DNA of 64,000 nucleotides, from NCBI GenBank assembly GCA_036675035.1, contig JAKFFO010000153.1, positions 21,006 through 85,005 of the forward strand, in the 5' to 3' direction. This DNA comes from MESE01 sp036675035 (lineage in GTDB: Bacteria > Pseudomonadota > Gammaproteobacteria > Burkholderiales > Burkholderiaceae_D). A model generated the notes under the pieces. That model searched no databases, was not told where the DNA came from, and saw only the letters and a list, made by a program, of their open reading frames with translations. Shown here in pieces: positions 43,258 to 52,429 of the stretch. Within the stretch, counting starts at the first letter, position 1. Every line of letters begins with the position of its first letter. The translations under genes and the position numbers were made by a program.

Positions 43258-43722
43258 TCAACCCTTGTTGAAGGTGACCGGCTCGGTCGTGCCGCCTTTC
43301 CGGCGAACCACGACAGTGCCGGCGAGCTTGTCGTGCCAGCCTTGTTTGCGACGATCGAAAGCAATCCAGAAATATCCAAGAAAGAGCGGGATCATCGACA
43401 GGTAGTAGCCAAGATACCGGATGACCAGTTGTGACGCAGAGGGATCGGCCCCGGTCCGGGCGTCGACGATACGCGTCGCGACCGCCATCTTTCCGGGCGT
43501 TGCCTGTTTGGCTATCCAGAACGCGAGTACGACAGCGGCCGGTACCACCCATGAAAATAGAAAATCGGCGGGACCTTGAACCAGCTTTGCGCTATCCCAG
43601 TAGGCCCAGCCGTAAACGGCGGTGAGCACGGGAAAAAGGACGACGCAGAGCAGGACCGAGTCAATCAGCGCCGCCCAGGTCCGTATCCAGAATCCGGCAT
43701 ATTCGAGATCGGAATCTTCCAT
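43258..43722 (-). CDS. RDD-family membrane protein
   Basis: This 154-residue protein has three membrane segments and RDD features: AGFWIRTWAALIDSVLLCVVLF near the start (Arg-Asp equivalents), then FWIAKQATPGKMAVATRIV and YFWIAFDRRKQGWHDKLAGTVVV. RDD proteins may act in ion or osmolyte transport; no substrate can be assigned. The ATG at 43722 has AGGAG eight bases upstream. Confidence 0.9.
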   Translation of the reverse strand: MEDSDLEYAGFWIRTWAALIDSVLLCVVLFPVLTAVYGWAYWDSAKLVQGPADFLFSWVVPAAVVLAFWIAKQATPGKMAVATRIVDARTGADPSASQLVIRYLGYYLSMIPLFLGYFWIAFDRRKQGWHDKLAGTVVVRRKGGTTEPVTFNKG

Positions 43723-43997
43723 GGTTCGCACTCCTGAGGGTTTAATTGCAGAGCGCCGGTGACGGCGTCATGCTTCGGTATCTTCGGCCTGACTGGTTAG
43801 CCAGAACGGTTTTGTCATCAATTCTGTCGTCCCGACTTCCAAGGCTCCGGCAAAAATAGCATGAATAGCACCTCCGGGTATACGCTATTGGGATTTGCTT
43901 CCTGCCGATAGTGTTCGATCTCGGCCTCGGTCGGGAAGGGGAGGGAGCGAGTTGCATCCAGTTTTGCAGGCATGGCTTTGAGCCCTGCCGGCGCCGA

Positions 43998-44519
43998 TCA
44001 CGGCACGCCCGGCATCGATCGCAGCACGATTGCGCCCGCAGGAGAAAACAGCCAAGCCAGTGCACCACAGTTCAAAATGACGATGATCCAGAACGCTGCT
44101 TGAAAAGACGGTTTTGCGGATTTATGCCGAAGCAGCTTTTGCGCCGCGAGCGCACCGGGCCAGCCGCCGATCAACGACAGAAAATGCAGGGTTCGCTCCG
44201 GTGTGCGCCATTGATTTTTTCTCGCAGCCGACTTGTCGTGTGCGTACGCGGCGAATGTGGCGGTGCTCGCAACAAGATAAAGCCCGAGGACAAGCATCGG
44301 CAGTTTCCCGGCAAAGGCGGCGACGCCGACGGAAAGCTGAAAAGCGGCGGCCAGCACAAGGCTGAGCTTGTCGTGCCAGGCCAACCTGGCCCGCGGCTTA
44401 TGCCGTCGACCATACACGGCCGGTTCGATCTGTTTCCGCCCTTTGGCACCGGCCTTTGGCTCATAGGCCACCGATTCCTTCCGTGCCGGTTTTTTTCGCT
44501 GGCTTCCGACCGGTTTCAT
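43998..44519 (-). CDS. DUF1294-domain membrane protein
   Basis: This 173-residue protein has a basic N-terminal tail (KPVGSQRKKPARKES) and the DUF1294 membrane domain (ASTATFAAYAHDKSAARKNQWRTPERTLHFLSLIGGWPGALAAQKLLRHKSAKPSF, seen here in parts). Many DUF1294 proteins also have an N-terminal cold-shock domain; this one does not. It starts one base after the stop codon of the upstream gene, so translation is likely coupled. Function is unknown. Confidence 0.85.
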   Translation of the reverse strand: MKPVGSQRKKPARKESVAYEPKAGAKGRKQIEPAVYGRRHKPRARLAWHDKLSLVLAAAFQLSVGVAAFAGKLPMLVLGLYLVASTATFAAYAHDKSAARKNQWRTPERTLHFLSLIGGWPGALAAQKLLRHKSAKPSFQAAFWIIVILNCGALAWLFSPAGAIVLRSMPGVP

Positions 44520-44520
44520 T

Positions 44521-45972
44521 TCAGCCGGTTGCGTACTTGCGCAGCTGCCGTGCCGCGGAAAAGCCGCTCCACAGGAAAAACAGCGCCAGTGCGTGAAATG
44601 CCACGCCGATCCAATCCGACGCCAACAGGAAAATCAGCGAGTCGGCCGCAAATGCCGCGATGCCGACGAGATACGCAATGATGGACGGGCGCCGTGAAAG
44701 CCAGCCGCACGCCGCAAAAAAAGCCGCAGCCGCCAGACTGGCTGCATGCAACAACCCGACTGTGCCAAATGATGTGCCGGCATCGCGAAGTTCGTTGGCG
44801 ATACCGGACAGAATCTGCGAGACGCCCAGGCCGATCGCAAAACCCCAATCGCTGCCCAGCATTCCCGTGATGATATTGACCAGCGAGAGTCCTGCTATCC
44901 AGTAGAACCAGTTTGCTCCATTGACGGCTCTTTCCCTGAGCGCGTCAGCCTGCGCGTCATATGCCGGCGTATCGCTCGCATGAGCTTCCTGCATCCCGAT
45001 GCTGTTGCTGCCGGTCGAAGCGGAAACCGTGGAGACCGCATTTGCCGGGGCCGGTGCCTCCATGATCGGAGGCTGGAAATCCATGCCTGACATGGCATCG
45101 AGATGCTCCAGTGTTCCATCCGGAAGCGCTGCCAGCCGGATCGACGGCGGCGCCCAATTTTTCAAGGGGTTCGCTTCGAATGCGTCGATTTGTTTCGCGA
45201 TCTGGTAGCCGCTCATTTTCTGGAGCCGCGCGCCAGCCTGCCGGAAGGCTTCGCGTTGCATCAGGATATATCTCTCCATGGTCAGGCCGGTGCTGGCGGT
45301 TTTTCCCGTGCGCTTATGTAACGCGCCAAGCAGCCGTTCATGTTTTCCAAGCAGCGCCAGAAGGCCCATGCCGGGATAGCATGCGACTACATCATGATCG
45401 CCTCTGATCAGGAAATTTGTTGCCGTAGCGGTATGGTCTGTGGTCATCACCCGAATTTTTCCGCCAACTATTGATGCAATGGAAAAATGAACGCCGCTCA
45501 GATCGCGGCCGGCCTCGGATGCTGGCGGCATCAGCGCTCGCATGTGCTGGACCTCGACGAATATCGACTCCGATTTGTCTATGAAGCATGCCGCCGCACA
45601 TGCAAACTGTTTAGGTACCGGATAGAGCGCATATTCTCCGAGTTTTGAAAAACCGCGGGTCTGAAGCTGCGCGGAATAATCGTCGAGCGTCTCCCAATCG
45701 GGTTTGTCGTTTCCGGCGTGAGGTTCGCGCGCTAGATGCACATAGCTGATTGGCCGTGCAATGGGTGTCAGAACGCCGGACTTGATTTTTGCAGTCGTTT
45801 GCCAACCGCTGAACAGGCCGATCCCGAGCGCCAGCACCAGCGGCCACGCCAGTTCGATGCCATCGAAATCGATCGAATCCGACAGCAGGCCGAGGCCGAT
45901 ACCGAGTGCGAAACAGATCGTCATATTGACCACGGCATTTCGAATCACTGCCTTGCGCAGGTTTAGCGCCAT
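44521..45972 (-). CDS. Large membrane protein of unknown function
   Basis: This 483-residue protein has two membrane segments at the N-terminus (residues 10-60), a long soluble central domain (residues 80-330, ordered then Pro/Ala-rich) and about four to five membrane segments at the C-terminus (residues 370-480, e.g. YWIAGLSLVNIITGMLG and LASDWIGVAFHALALFFLW). The soluble part includes VVACYPGMGLLALLGKHERLL. GAGGGGAG upstream supports the ATG at 45972. It overlaps functionally with the DUF1294 gene through coupling. No family is recognised. Confidence 0.65.
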   Translation of the reverse strand: MALNLRKAVIRNAVVNMTICFALGIGLGLLSDSIDFDGIELAWPLVLALGIGLFSGWQTTAKIKSGVLTPIARPISYVHLAREPHAGNDKPDWETLDDYSAQLQTRGFSKLGEYALYPVPKQFACAAACFIDKSESIFVEVQHMRALMPPASEAGRDLSGVHFSIASIVGGKIRVMTTDHTATATNFLIRGDHDVVACYPGMGLLALLGKHERLLGALHKRTGKTASTGLTMERYILMQREAFRQAGARLQKMSGYQIAKQIDAFEANPLKNWAPPSIRLAALPDGTLEHLDAMSGMDFQPPIMEAPAPANAVSTVSASTGSNSIGMQEAHASDTPAYDAQADALRERAVNGANWFYWIAGLSLVNIITGMLGSDWGFAIGLGVSQILSGIANELRDAGTSFGTVGLLHAASLAAAAFFAACGWLSRRPSIIAYLVGIAAFAADSLIFLLASDWIGVAFHALALFFLWSGFSAARQLRKYATG

Positions 45973-46195
45973 AACACTCCCCTCGGATCGAATTTCTGTG
46001 CAATGAAAAGCCGGAATATTATTTAAATTTGCATCGCCGGCACACCGCATTGTATGCGCCGGTGGCGAAGCGAGTCGTTTCTGTCTTCGTAAAATCGGTG
46101 CGTGCAGTTGCAAGGCAACAGACGCGGAGCAATGGCCGCGAAATCTCGATGCCCGTCGCAACCGCCGAGTTCAGTATTCGATCGAACACCTTTAA

Positions 46196-46726
46196 TTAAT
46201 CAACCGGTGCCGCGAGGTTCTCGGTGTTGGTGCGTGGCGCATCAGCGGGAACGCCGGCAGCATGAAACCCATCGATAAGCCTGAAAAATTCTTTGAGGTC
46301 GCCGGGCGGGAAAAAGCAAACGCCAAAAGAGCCTTCGAAGCGCACATGATCGCGCGCACTGAGGCATGCGGTCATTTCCCGTGCGGGAAACAGCGGCCAG
46401 AGCCAGCCTTGCAAAATTACTTCGCGCCGGCTTGCGGGTCGGATCGATGAAACTTCGGTCCATTTCAAAACTTTCGGCGCGCCGAAAATGCGGCGAAACT
46501 CGATCCCCGATTCTGACACTCGCAAGCTCCAGACGGTAAGCAGAAGAATCAGCAGATAGACGGATACGATCATGCAAAGGCCGGCAAAAGGCGAAGCGGT
46601 GACGAAGAACCCAGCCAGAAACGGCACACCGAACAATGGCAAAAACTGGAATGGAAGGCATACGAGCAGAAAAATGAAAACATCTGTCGCATCTCTGGGA
46701 AGAACGCGAGGTTTAATCGAAGTCAT
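46196..46726 (-). CDS. Membrane protein with PH-like domain
   Basis: This 176-residue protein has two membrane segments (residues 10-60, VFIFLLVCLPFQFLPLFG and CMIVSVYLLILLLTVWS) followed by a soluble part with a bacterial PH-like pattern (SGIEFRRIFGAPKVLKWTEVSSIRP, then VILQGWLWPLFPAREMTACL). The domain assignment is by eye and uncertain. An alternative upstream GTG at 46768 would add 14 residues. Neighbours do not reveal function. Confidence 0.6.
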   Translation of the reverse strand: MTSIKPRVLPRDATDVFIFLLVCLPFQFLPLFGVPFLAGFFVTASPFAGLCMIVSVYLLILLLTVWSLRVSESGIEFRRIFGAPKVLKWTEVSSIRPASRREVILQGWLWPLFPAREMTACLSARDHVRFEGSFGVCFFPPGDLKEFFRLIDGFHAAGVPADAPRTNTENLAAPVD

Positions 46727-47166
46727 GTCAGTTTTATTTTCTTGTGATTGATGATCCAGGCCGGGCACCGATTCATGGATTCATCGTTCCAGCAAGCGCA
46801 GGATTTATGAATTGCGCGGTGCCGACTTCCTGTTTTATGTTCCGTGCCACCCGCACTGGAAGTTACCATTCAGGCTACTTTTGGGCATCCCATGTTTTGG
46901 GTAGATGGCCGGTACTTCCTGGGGCGTGGTAAGTAGGGAGGGCGAATCCACTGCGGTCACTGCACGCGAAGGATTAATAATCGACGCCGGCGCGGATTGG
47001 GTTTCCAGCATCCGGGCATTCGCCGTTTCGATACGTTTCAAGGCCGCGAGCCGACTATATTTTGGTGTCGCGATGGCGCAATCGCTCCTGCACATCGCAC
47101 AAGCTTATAATCAACCAGCCGATCGGCAACAGGACAATTTTCGATTTCCCCGCATGGAGCATCATC
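46727..47166. other. Intergenic region without a clear gene
   Basis: This 440-base stretch contains only short overlapping reading frames without good start signals on either strand. A GGAG ribosome-binding site at its end serves the tiny gene at 47167. Confidence 0.5.
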
Positions 47167-47277
47167 ATGAGCAAGAGTCAGGACAGCAAGAAAGCGACCA
47201 AGAAGGAACCTACCAAGACCCCGAAGGAAAAAAAGGAAGCAAAGAAAGTGAAAAAGGAAGCGATGAAGCGTCAGTAA
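47167..47277 (+). CDS. Tiny lysine-rich protein
   Basis: This 36-residue protein consists almost wholly of Lys, Glu, Thr and Ala (MSKSQDSKKATKKEPTKT, then KEKKEAKKVKKEAMKRQ). The ATG at 47167 has GGAG eight bases upstream. It looks like one of the very short basic proteins often found in betaproteobacteria. It could bind nucleic acid or be an unstructured peptide. It is too short for most gene finders, so it may be missed in existing annotation. Confidence 0.6.
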   Translation: MSKSQDSKKATKKEPTKTPKEKKEAKKVKKEAMKRQ

Positions 47278-47332
47278 TATGGAGAGTTCGGGGCGATGCT
47301 GTCTTCGGATAGCATGCAGCCCCGGCGCCTGG

Positions 47333-47578
47333 TTATTTCCGCAGCTTTCCCGGCCGCTTGGGCGGCGCATGAGGGCGGGACTTGTTTTTCTGTTCGAAAA
47401 TCGTTTTCGCGTCTTCCCTTGCTCGCTCCAGCGTACGCATGGCCGGATCGTCATCATGCAAAGTAAAGAAATCCGCTGCTTGCGCACGCATCACATGCTT
47501 GATCGCGTCTTCGTCGCTCATGTCATACATTTCGGTCAGCAGGGTGGTGACTTCGTCCAGGAATTCTTCGTAGGTCAT
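47333..47578 (-). CDS. Small acidic/helical hypothetical protein
   Basis: This 81-residue protein begins MTYEEFLDEVTTLLTEMYDM and continues DEDAIKHVMRAQAADFFTLHDD, ending in a basic Lys/Pro-rich tail. It is helical and cytoplasmic. The ATG at 47578 has only a weak upstream site. The gene is not closely linked to another. Function is unknown. Confidence 0.6.
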   Translation of the reverse strand: MTYEEFLDEVTTLLTEMYDMSDEDAIKHVMRAQAADFFTLHDDDPAMRTLERAREDAKTIFEQKNKSRPHAPPKRPGKLRK

Positions 47579-47662
47579 GGCAGGGCAGGTGCGGCGTGCG
47601 CAATTGATGAGAAAAAGTGAGTCGGAAATGCAGGCGGGCGCCGACGAAGCCACCGATGAAAT

Positions 47663-48028
47663 CTAACGGTTGGCCGAATCGATATCCTGAAGCGATTCGG
47701 TTCCGCGCCGCGTAATGTCGAACCCGTCCGCCGATGGCCTCGGCGCGATATGTCCTTTCTTGCTCAGAAAGGTGGCCACATCAGCATCAAGCGTGGTCTG
47801 CGGATTTGCCGCAACCGCGCGCAAGCCGTCGACGCAGCGCCTGACGAACAAAGTCTGTTGACCTTTTTCCGTCAGCACAAGCTGGCCGTCTTTTCCATGT
47901 GTAATATATTTGAGACCAATCAGGGTCTTGGTGTTTCGCGCCACGCATGCAGTCGGTCGCTCATGTTTCTTTGTGTGGCTGATTTGCGCAAGCGCATCCA
48001 GCTGGTCGATGGATAGACGGTCTTCCAC
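47663..48028 (-). CDS. Small protein with winged-helix-like core
   Basis: This 121-residue protein starts at a GTG with AGGAA six bases upstream (MEDRLSIDQLDALAQISHT). It contains KKHERPTACVARNTKTLIGL, TEKGQQTLFVRRCVDGLRAV, FLSKKGHIAPRPSADGFDITRRG, and is probably a DNA- or RNA-binding winged-helix type. A longer frame extends upstream but is unlikely. It lies just downstream of the MYG1 gene (80 bases) on the same strand. Confidence 0.6.
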   Translation of the reverse strand: MEDRLSIDQLDALAQISHTKKHERPTACVARNTKTLIGLKYITHGKDGQLVLTEKGQQTLFVRRCVDGLRAVAANPQTTLDADVATFLSKKGHIAPRPSADGFDITRRGTESLQDIDSANR

Positions 48029-48108
48029 TGCGATTTCCTGTCTCGAAGATTGTAATTCGGTGTTTAATCCGGCACCTTGCCGCCGGCCGCAGATCGGGGC
48101 CGGCCCGT

Positions 48109-49074
48109 TTACGCCTTGGTTGGCGAGGACGGGGAAGGGTTTGTTGCCAGCGCGGTGCGCGCCATTTTCAATATGCCGTCGAACGATTTGGCAGCCGCAA
48201 TGAACAGGTTGTTGTGGCAAAAAACCGCGTCCGGCACTCCGGTCACCGCGGCAAGCTCCTGATCCCGCAACCCGGCCCAGGATTCAGGCAAATCCTTTCT
48301 GGCTTCGAAGGTCTCCGGATTTGCCGGGACGGTATTCAGCATGTAACGCTGTTCGGCAGTGTGATAGCTGATGACGAACATCACCTTCGGCATTTCGTTC
48401 CGCACCACGGAGGCCCAGGGCAGCGCGCCGTTCTTCAGGAACAGCAGCTTTCCGTCCTCGAGCCGCTCTGACTGGCGCACTTGTTCGACTGCGCGCAAGC
48501 TTCCGGCCCGGTACTTGACGGCGTTGGTCAAAATTTCGGCGATGAATTCCATCGCGCGGCGGAATCGCTGCAACCGCAATTCGTCGGCGGTCGCGACATC
48601 CCCCGCCTGCTGTTCATCGATCCAGGTTGGATTGAATCCGGATATCACCGCCGACAAGCCGTAGCCACCCGGTGCATTCCGCGCCGCGCCGGTGTCCGAC
48701 ATGTCCAGATACTGGACCAGGTCGTTATCGATCGCATGGGCCATCTGCTGTGCCTGTTCGGCCGTCAGCTCGAATCCGGTGTTTGTTTCTGCGATGCGTG
48801 CAACGCAGCGCGCGCCATGCTCCTTCCACACGAGGCCGGCGCTGGCATAGCCGACACCCGATGGCCGCGCGCCGTCAAATCCCTTCTGATGGTGATCGAA
48901 GCGTCCACTGGCCGGGTCCCAGATGCCGCCGACGTCGACTGCAAAATCCGCCGCGCCGATCTTCTGCGGGTCACGGGTGCGGACCAGCGTGCAGCCGGGA
49001 AATACAAGGTCGAGCACCGCCACGCCCCAGACATCGTCGGCATGGAATTTCCCTGAATGAGTCGCAATGATCAT
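48109..49074 (-). CDS. MYG1/UPF0160-family metal-dependent hydrolase
   Basis: This 321-residue protein belongs to the MYG1 family: ATHSGKFHADDVWGVAVLDL at residues 4-23, DVGGIWDPASGRFDHHQKGF near residue 50, and the C-terminal DLPESWAGLRDQELAAVTGV. The His and Asp residues (HSG, HADD, DHHQ) suit a DHH-like metal site. Eukaryotic MYG1 is a 3'-5' RNA exonuclease in mitochondria and nucleoli; activity here is inferred only by family. The start at 49074 fits the family N-terminus. Confidence 0.92.
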   Translation of the reverse strand: MIIATHSGKFHADDVWGVAVLDLVFPGCTLVRTRDPQKIGAADFAVDVGGIWDPASGRFDHHQKGFDGARPSGVGYASAGLVWKEHGARCVARIAETNTGFELTAEQAQQMAHAIDNDLVQYLDMSDTGAARNAPGGYGLSAVISGFNPTWIDEQQAGDVATADELRLQRFRRAMEFIAEILTNAVKYRAGSLRAVEQVRQSERLEDGKLLFLKNGALPWASVVRNEMPKVMFVISYHTAEQRYMLNTVPANPETFEARKDLPESWAGLRDQELAAVTGVPDAVFCHNNLFIAAAKSFDGILKMARTALATNPSPSSPTKA

Positions 49075-49343
49075 TGAAATATGTGAAATGAAGGCCGGAA
49101 GCGGCTGCCGACATTGTAACTGCGTGTCGGCCGCAGGTCTGTGATATTACGGGCATTTCGCGGTGCCCGATGCTTCCGGGTAAATAAGCTGCATGCCGCT
49201 TGCGTGTCGGCAGGCCCGCAAGCGACGCATCCCGGCGAAATTGCAAATGCATCAGCAACGCACCGTGGCCAATTTCAAGCCAATGCGCACCAAATCGGTT
49301 TGCCGGATGAAATACGCAAACCGTCATGTTTGGCGGTTGCCGG

Positions 49344-49826
49344 TCAGTGAAGCTGATCCACGTCTTTGACCACCGATGCAACGAGTTTTTCAACCAGCGG
49401 GGACGGATGCACATCGACGCCGTGCTGGCCCTGCGGTGCCGCATCTTCGTGCGTGACGCCGTGATCGGCTTTCTCCGGTTTCGACCCGTATGCCGCAGGA
49501 TTTCCACTGCCCGACCTGGTCATGTCGATCCAGTTTTGGGATGCAATATTTTGCATATTCAGTGCATAGCCGCGAATCCTGTCTATTGTCACTTGACTCT
49601 GGTCCGCAATGAACGACTGCGTATCGGCCGGCGTCCTCAGCTGGAGCACCTTCTGCATCGCGGCAGCCGATTCTTCCATCAATTTGCGGCCTGCATGGAC
49701 GTTTAGTTCACCCAGCTGCACCGATGCATTGACCATGCTTTTTGAAATGTTCAGGAAAAGCGACAACTGGGACTGCATGTTGTTGCGAACCAAATCCTTG
49801 ATGGTATTGACAGGAAAAACGAACAT
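49344..49826 (-). CDS. Phasin-family protein
   Basis: This 160-residue helical protein is probably a phasin that coats polyhydroxybutyrate granules and controls their size. The core is VRNNMQSQLSLFLNISKSMV, then LNVHAGRKLMEESAAAMQKV and LQLRTPADTQSFIADQSQVT. The C-terminal 50 residues are Gly/Pro/Asp-rich and likely disordered. The phaA-phaB genes are about 45 kb away in this window. The 269-base gap before the MYG1 gene contains no gene. Confidence 0.85.
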   Translation of the reverse strand: MFVFPVNTIKDLVRNNMQSQLSLFLNISKSMVNASVQLGELNVHAGRKLMEESAAAMQKVLQLRTPADTQSFIADQSQVTIDRIRGYALNMQNIASQNWIDMTRSGSGNPAAYGSKPEKADHGVTHEDAAPQGQHGVDVHPSPLVEKLVASVVKDVDQLH

Positions 49827-50044
49827 GAAAAAACTCCTTGTTAAGTACTTGCCGGACGCATTTGGACCTGCGTTCTTTCAATAACGTTCAAATATATCCA
49901 TGAACGGTGGAGCTATCGGGAGCGCATGCTTCACAAGCAGGGCAGCCGTGCTTGCATGTTTTCCGTTTCCATTCTTTACAATGCAGAGGTAGTCGATTTC
50001 GGACAGCGCAAGAAGAATTTCACGCCCTGACAAGGAAATACATC

Positions 50045-50611
50045 ATGAATCTGCCGTATCACAAAGCCCCGGCCCTGCGGATCGCCGACTGGTTCAATAC
50101 CGACGTTCCGCACGACCTGGAAAATTTGCGTGGACGTGTTGTAGCGCTGCATTTCTTTCAAATGCTGTGCCCGGGATGCGTATCGCACGGGTTGCCGCAG
50201 GCCGCATCGATTTTCAGGTTATTTCCCGGCGATGCGGTCCAGGTAATCGGGATCCATTCGATTTTCGAACACCACGAAGTCATGACTCCGGCCGCGCTGC
50301 GCGCATTCATCCACGAATACCGGATCCGTTTTCCGGTAGGCATCGATCAACCTGATATTGCGGGCCCGATTCCTCATACGATGCAGGCTTACGAGCTGCA
50401 GGGCACTCCCAGCCTCGTGCTCATCGACCGCAACGGACGGATTCGTTTCAAGCACTTCGGCCATGCGGAAGATCTGCAAGTCGGACTCGCGCTCGGACAA
50501 CTTTTGAACGAGCCGGTGACCGCCGGCACTTCGGAAATTGGGTTGGGACAAGTCGATGCGATGAAGCCGCATACACCCGGTTGCGAGTCGCGCGCTTGCG
50601 GCGTAGAGTGA
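50045..50611 (+). CDS. Thioredoxin-fold redoxin (TlpA/AhpC-like)
   Basis: This 188-residue protein has a redoxin fold with an active-site CPGC motif (Cys42, Cys45) in LHFFQMLCPGCVSHG. It continues VQVIGIHSIFEHHEVMTPAA and GTPSLVLIDRNGRIRFKHFG, with the cis-Pro loop. It lacks a signal peptide, so it is probably cytoplasmic, reducing peroxides or protein disulfides. The C-terminus holds two further cysteines (TPGCESRACG). AAGGA upstream supports the start. Confidence 0.88.
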   Translation: MNLPYHKAPALRIADWFNTDVPHDLENLRGRVVALHFFQMLCPGCVSHGLPQAASIFRLFPGDAVQVIGIHSIFEHHEVMTPAALRAFIHEYRIRFPVGIDQPDIAGPIPHTMQAYELQGTPSLVLIDRNGRIRFKHFGHAEDLQVGLALGQLLNEPVTAGTSEIGLGQVDAMKPHTPGCESRACGVE

Positions 50612-50899
50612 ATCGGAGCGGTGGAAATGGATGGACAAGGCCGCGCATTTTTTTGGCGGCTCTACCAGGAAACTTGCAGTTTTCCTTTCGCGAATGGCGT
50701 TCCGCATCGCCCATCGGGTCCTTGTTGTGCGATTGCTCGGACGCGGCAGGTGGATGATTCCGGCCCGTTTGATGCAACTCAAATGGACGCTGGCGAAAGC
50801 ACGTAGCCTGAATACACAAAAAATCTTCGGGCGCGCACGAAGCCGCGAAGCCAGGGGCGGGAATGCATTCGAATTCACACCAAACTGTCAGGAGCGAAC

Positions 50900-51136
50900 A
50901 TGAATGAAATTATCCAACGCTTGATTGAAAGAACCGGCCTGCCCGAAGATAAAGCGGCAACCGCAGTGGAAACGGTAATCGGCTTTCTGAAGGAAAGATT
51001 GCCGGGGCCGATCGCCGCACAGCTTGATGGCGTAATGGGTGACGATTCCGGAATGCCGGACAACCCCGGTGGAATGGGTTCAAAGCTGGGCGGCATGGGT
51101 TCCGGCCTGGGCGGTATGCTCGGCAGAAACGAATAG
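50900..51136 (+). CDS. Small protein with DUF2267-like helix and Gly/Met-rich tail
   Basis: This 78-residue protein has an N-terminal helical segment (MNEIIQRLIERTGLPEDKAA) and TAVETVIGFLKERLPGPIAA, resembling the short helical proteins of the DUF2267 type. The C-terminal 30 residues repeat GG-M-GS units (SKLGGMGSGLGGMLG). It has no signal or membrane segment. The 288-base gap before it contains no convincing gene. Confidence 0.7.
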   Translation: MNEIIQRLIERTGLPEDKAATAVETVIGFLKERLPGPIAAQLDGVMGDDSGMPDNPGGMGSKLGGMGSGLGGMLGRNE

Positions 51137-51190
51137 CTAGCGTTCCTGCCGAGCTGTGCGCGGCAAATGCCCGGTCTCGCCGCGGCCGTT

Positions 51191-51598
51191 TCAACGTTTC
51201 AGGCTATCCCGGATTTCGCGCAATAGAATGATCTCTTCCAATGGCGCTTTCGGTGCGGCCGGTGCCTTTCTGTTAAGGCGATTCATCTGCTTGATCATCA
51301 TGAAAATGATGAACGCCAGGATGATGAAGTTAAGCGCGACGGTCGCAAAGTGTCCATAGGCGAGTACCGCACCGGCTGCCTTGGCTTCGACCAAGGTAGT
51401 GGCGGTCTGGCCGGAAAGCGGGATGAAATAATTGCTGAAGTCCAGCCCGCCGACGATTTTCCCCAGCACCGGCATGATGATGTCGCCAACCAGCGAATCG
51501 ACTATTTTTGCGAAAGCTGCGCCGATGATGACGCCGACCGCCAGATCCATGACATTGCCCTTGAGGGCAAATTCCTTAAATTCGCTCAGCATGCTCAT
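51191..51598 (-). CDS. mscL: Large-conductance mechanosensitive channel
   Basis: MscL is the pore that releases solutes when the membrane is overstretched. The 135-residue protein has the characteristic N-terminus FKEFALKGNVMDLAVGVIIG, then GAAFAKIVDSLVGDIIMPVLG (TM1 region) and FATVALNFIILAFIIFMMIK (TM2). The C-terminal helix is charged (EEIILLREIRDSL). The ATG at 51598 is supported by AAAGG; an internal ATG at 51592 is also possible. Its length matches E. coli MscL (136 residues). Confidence 0.97.
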   Translation of the reverse strand: MSMLSEFKEFALKGNVMDLAVGVIIGAAFAKIVDSLVGDIIMPVLGKIVGGLDFSNYFIPLSGQTATTLVEAKAAGAVLAYGHFATVALNFIILAFIIFMMIKQMNRLNRKAPAAPKAPLEEIILLREIRDSLKR

Positions 51599-51787
51599 TG
51601 CTCGGCCTTTCTTGTAAGTGTTTATCGGAGAAGTGATTAAGGAGCGCAGGTCCGGAGATGCGGCGCGCTGCGATTGCACCGCAAATTGCGGAAAGCCGAT
51701 GCAAGCGGCAGGGCACCGCCCGTCCGGGACTCATTAATTCCTGGAAATTATGAGGCAAAGCGGTCAATTGATCTACTGCTGGCGCTT

Positions 51788-52429
51788 TCAGGAGTCCGGA
51801 TTCCATTTTCCGGCTGCGGATTTATGCGATTCCGTAATCGTCCAGAAATGGACTGGTTTTCCACGGATTTCTTCAGTCTTGTCGGGCGGCCACTCTGCGC
51901 CCATGTCCCATATGTACGAGACTACGCGGGTGCCGACTTTGAGCTGACGCCATAGCTGTGGCCGCAGCTTCAGATTGACATGGGGGTAAAGGAATAATGT
52001 GACTACCGTGGCATCGGAAAAATCCGTTTTGAACAGATCGCCAACCAGGAACTGCACCTGGTCCTCGACGCCGGCGCTTTTTGCATTGGCCTCGGCTTCC
52101 GATATCCGCTGCGGATCAAGGTCGATCCCGACACCGCGCGCACCGTATTTTCGTGCCGCTGTGATCACGATCCGCCCATCGCCGCTGCCGAGGTCGTATA
52201 GCAAGTCACGCTTATGGACGTTTGCGATTTCGAGCATCCGGTCGACCACCGGTTGCGGCGAAGGCTCGTATGGAACATCGAGATGCCGCGATGGGGCGTC
52301 CCGCGCAAGAGCAGGGACGCCGATCAGGCTGCCGGCAATTCCGGCAATGCACAGCTTGGCGATGACGCGGCGCGTCGTCGGCGAAGCGGATACGCGGTGC
52401 ATGAAAAGAATCGGGAAAAGGGCAGCCAT
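51788..52429 (-). CDS. Class I SAM-dependent methyltransferase with export signal
   Basis: This 213-residue protein has an N-terminal signal-like segment (RRVIAKLCIAGIAGSLIGVPALA, probable cleavage near residue 43) followed by a Rossmann methyltransferase: LLYDLGSGDGRIVITAARKYG (motif I), GVGIDLDPQRISEAEANAKS, and VQFLVGDLFKTDFSDATVV. The SAM-binding motif is intact, but the enzyme appears to be exported, where SAM is not expected. The twin arginine near the start may be coincidental. Substrate unknown. Confidence 0.8.
   Translation of the reverse strand: MAALFPILFMHRVSASPTTRRVIAKLCIAGIAGSLIGVPALARDAPSRHLDVPYEPSPQPVVDRMLEIANVHKRDLLYDLGSGDGRIVITAARKYGARGVGIDLDPQRISEAEANAKSAGVEDQVQFLVGDLFKTDFSDATVVTLFLYPHVNLKLRPQLWRQLKVGTRVVSYIWDMGAEWPPDKTEEIRGKPVHFWTITESHKSAAGKWNPDS

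Noticed and set aside
50631..50903. Possible 90-codon gene upstream of 50900
   Set aside because: Arg-rich composition without motif or ribosome-binding site; it overlaps the next start.
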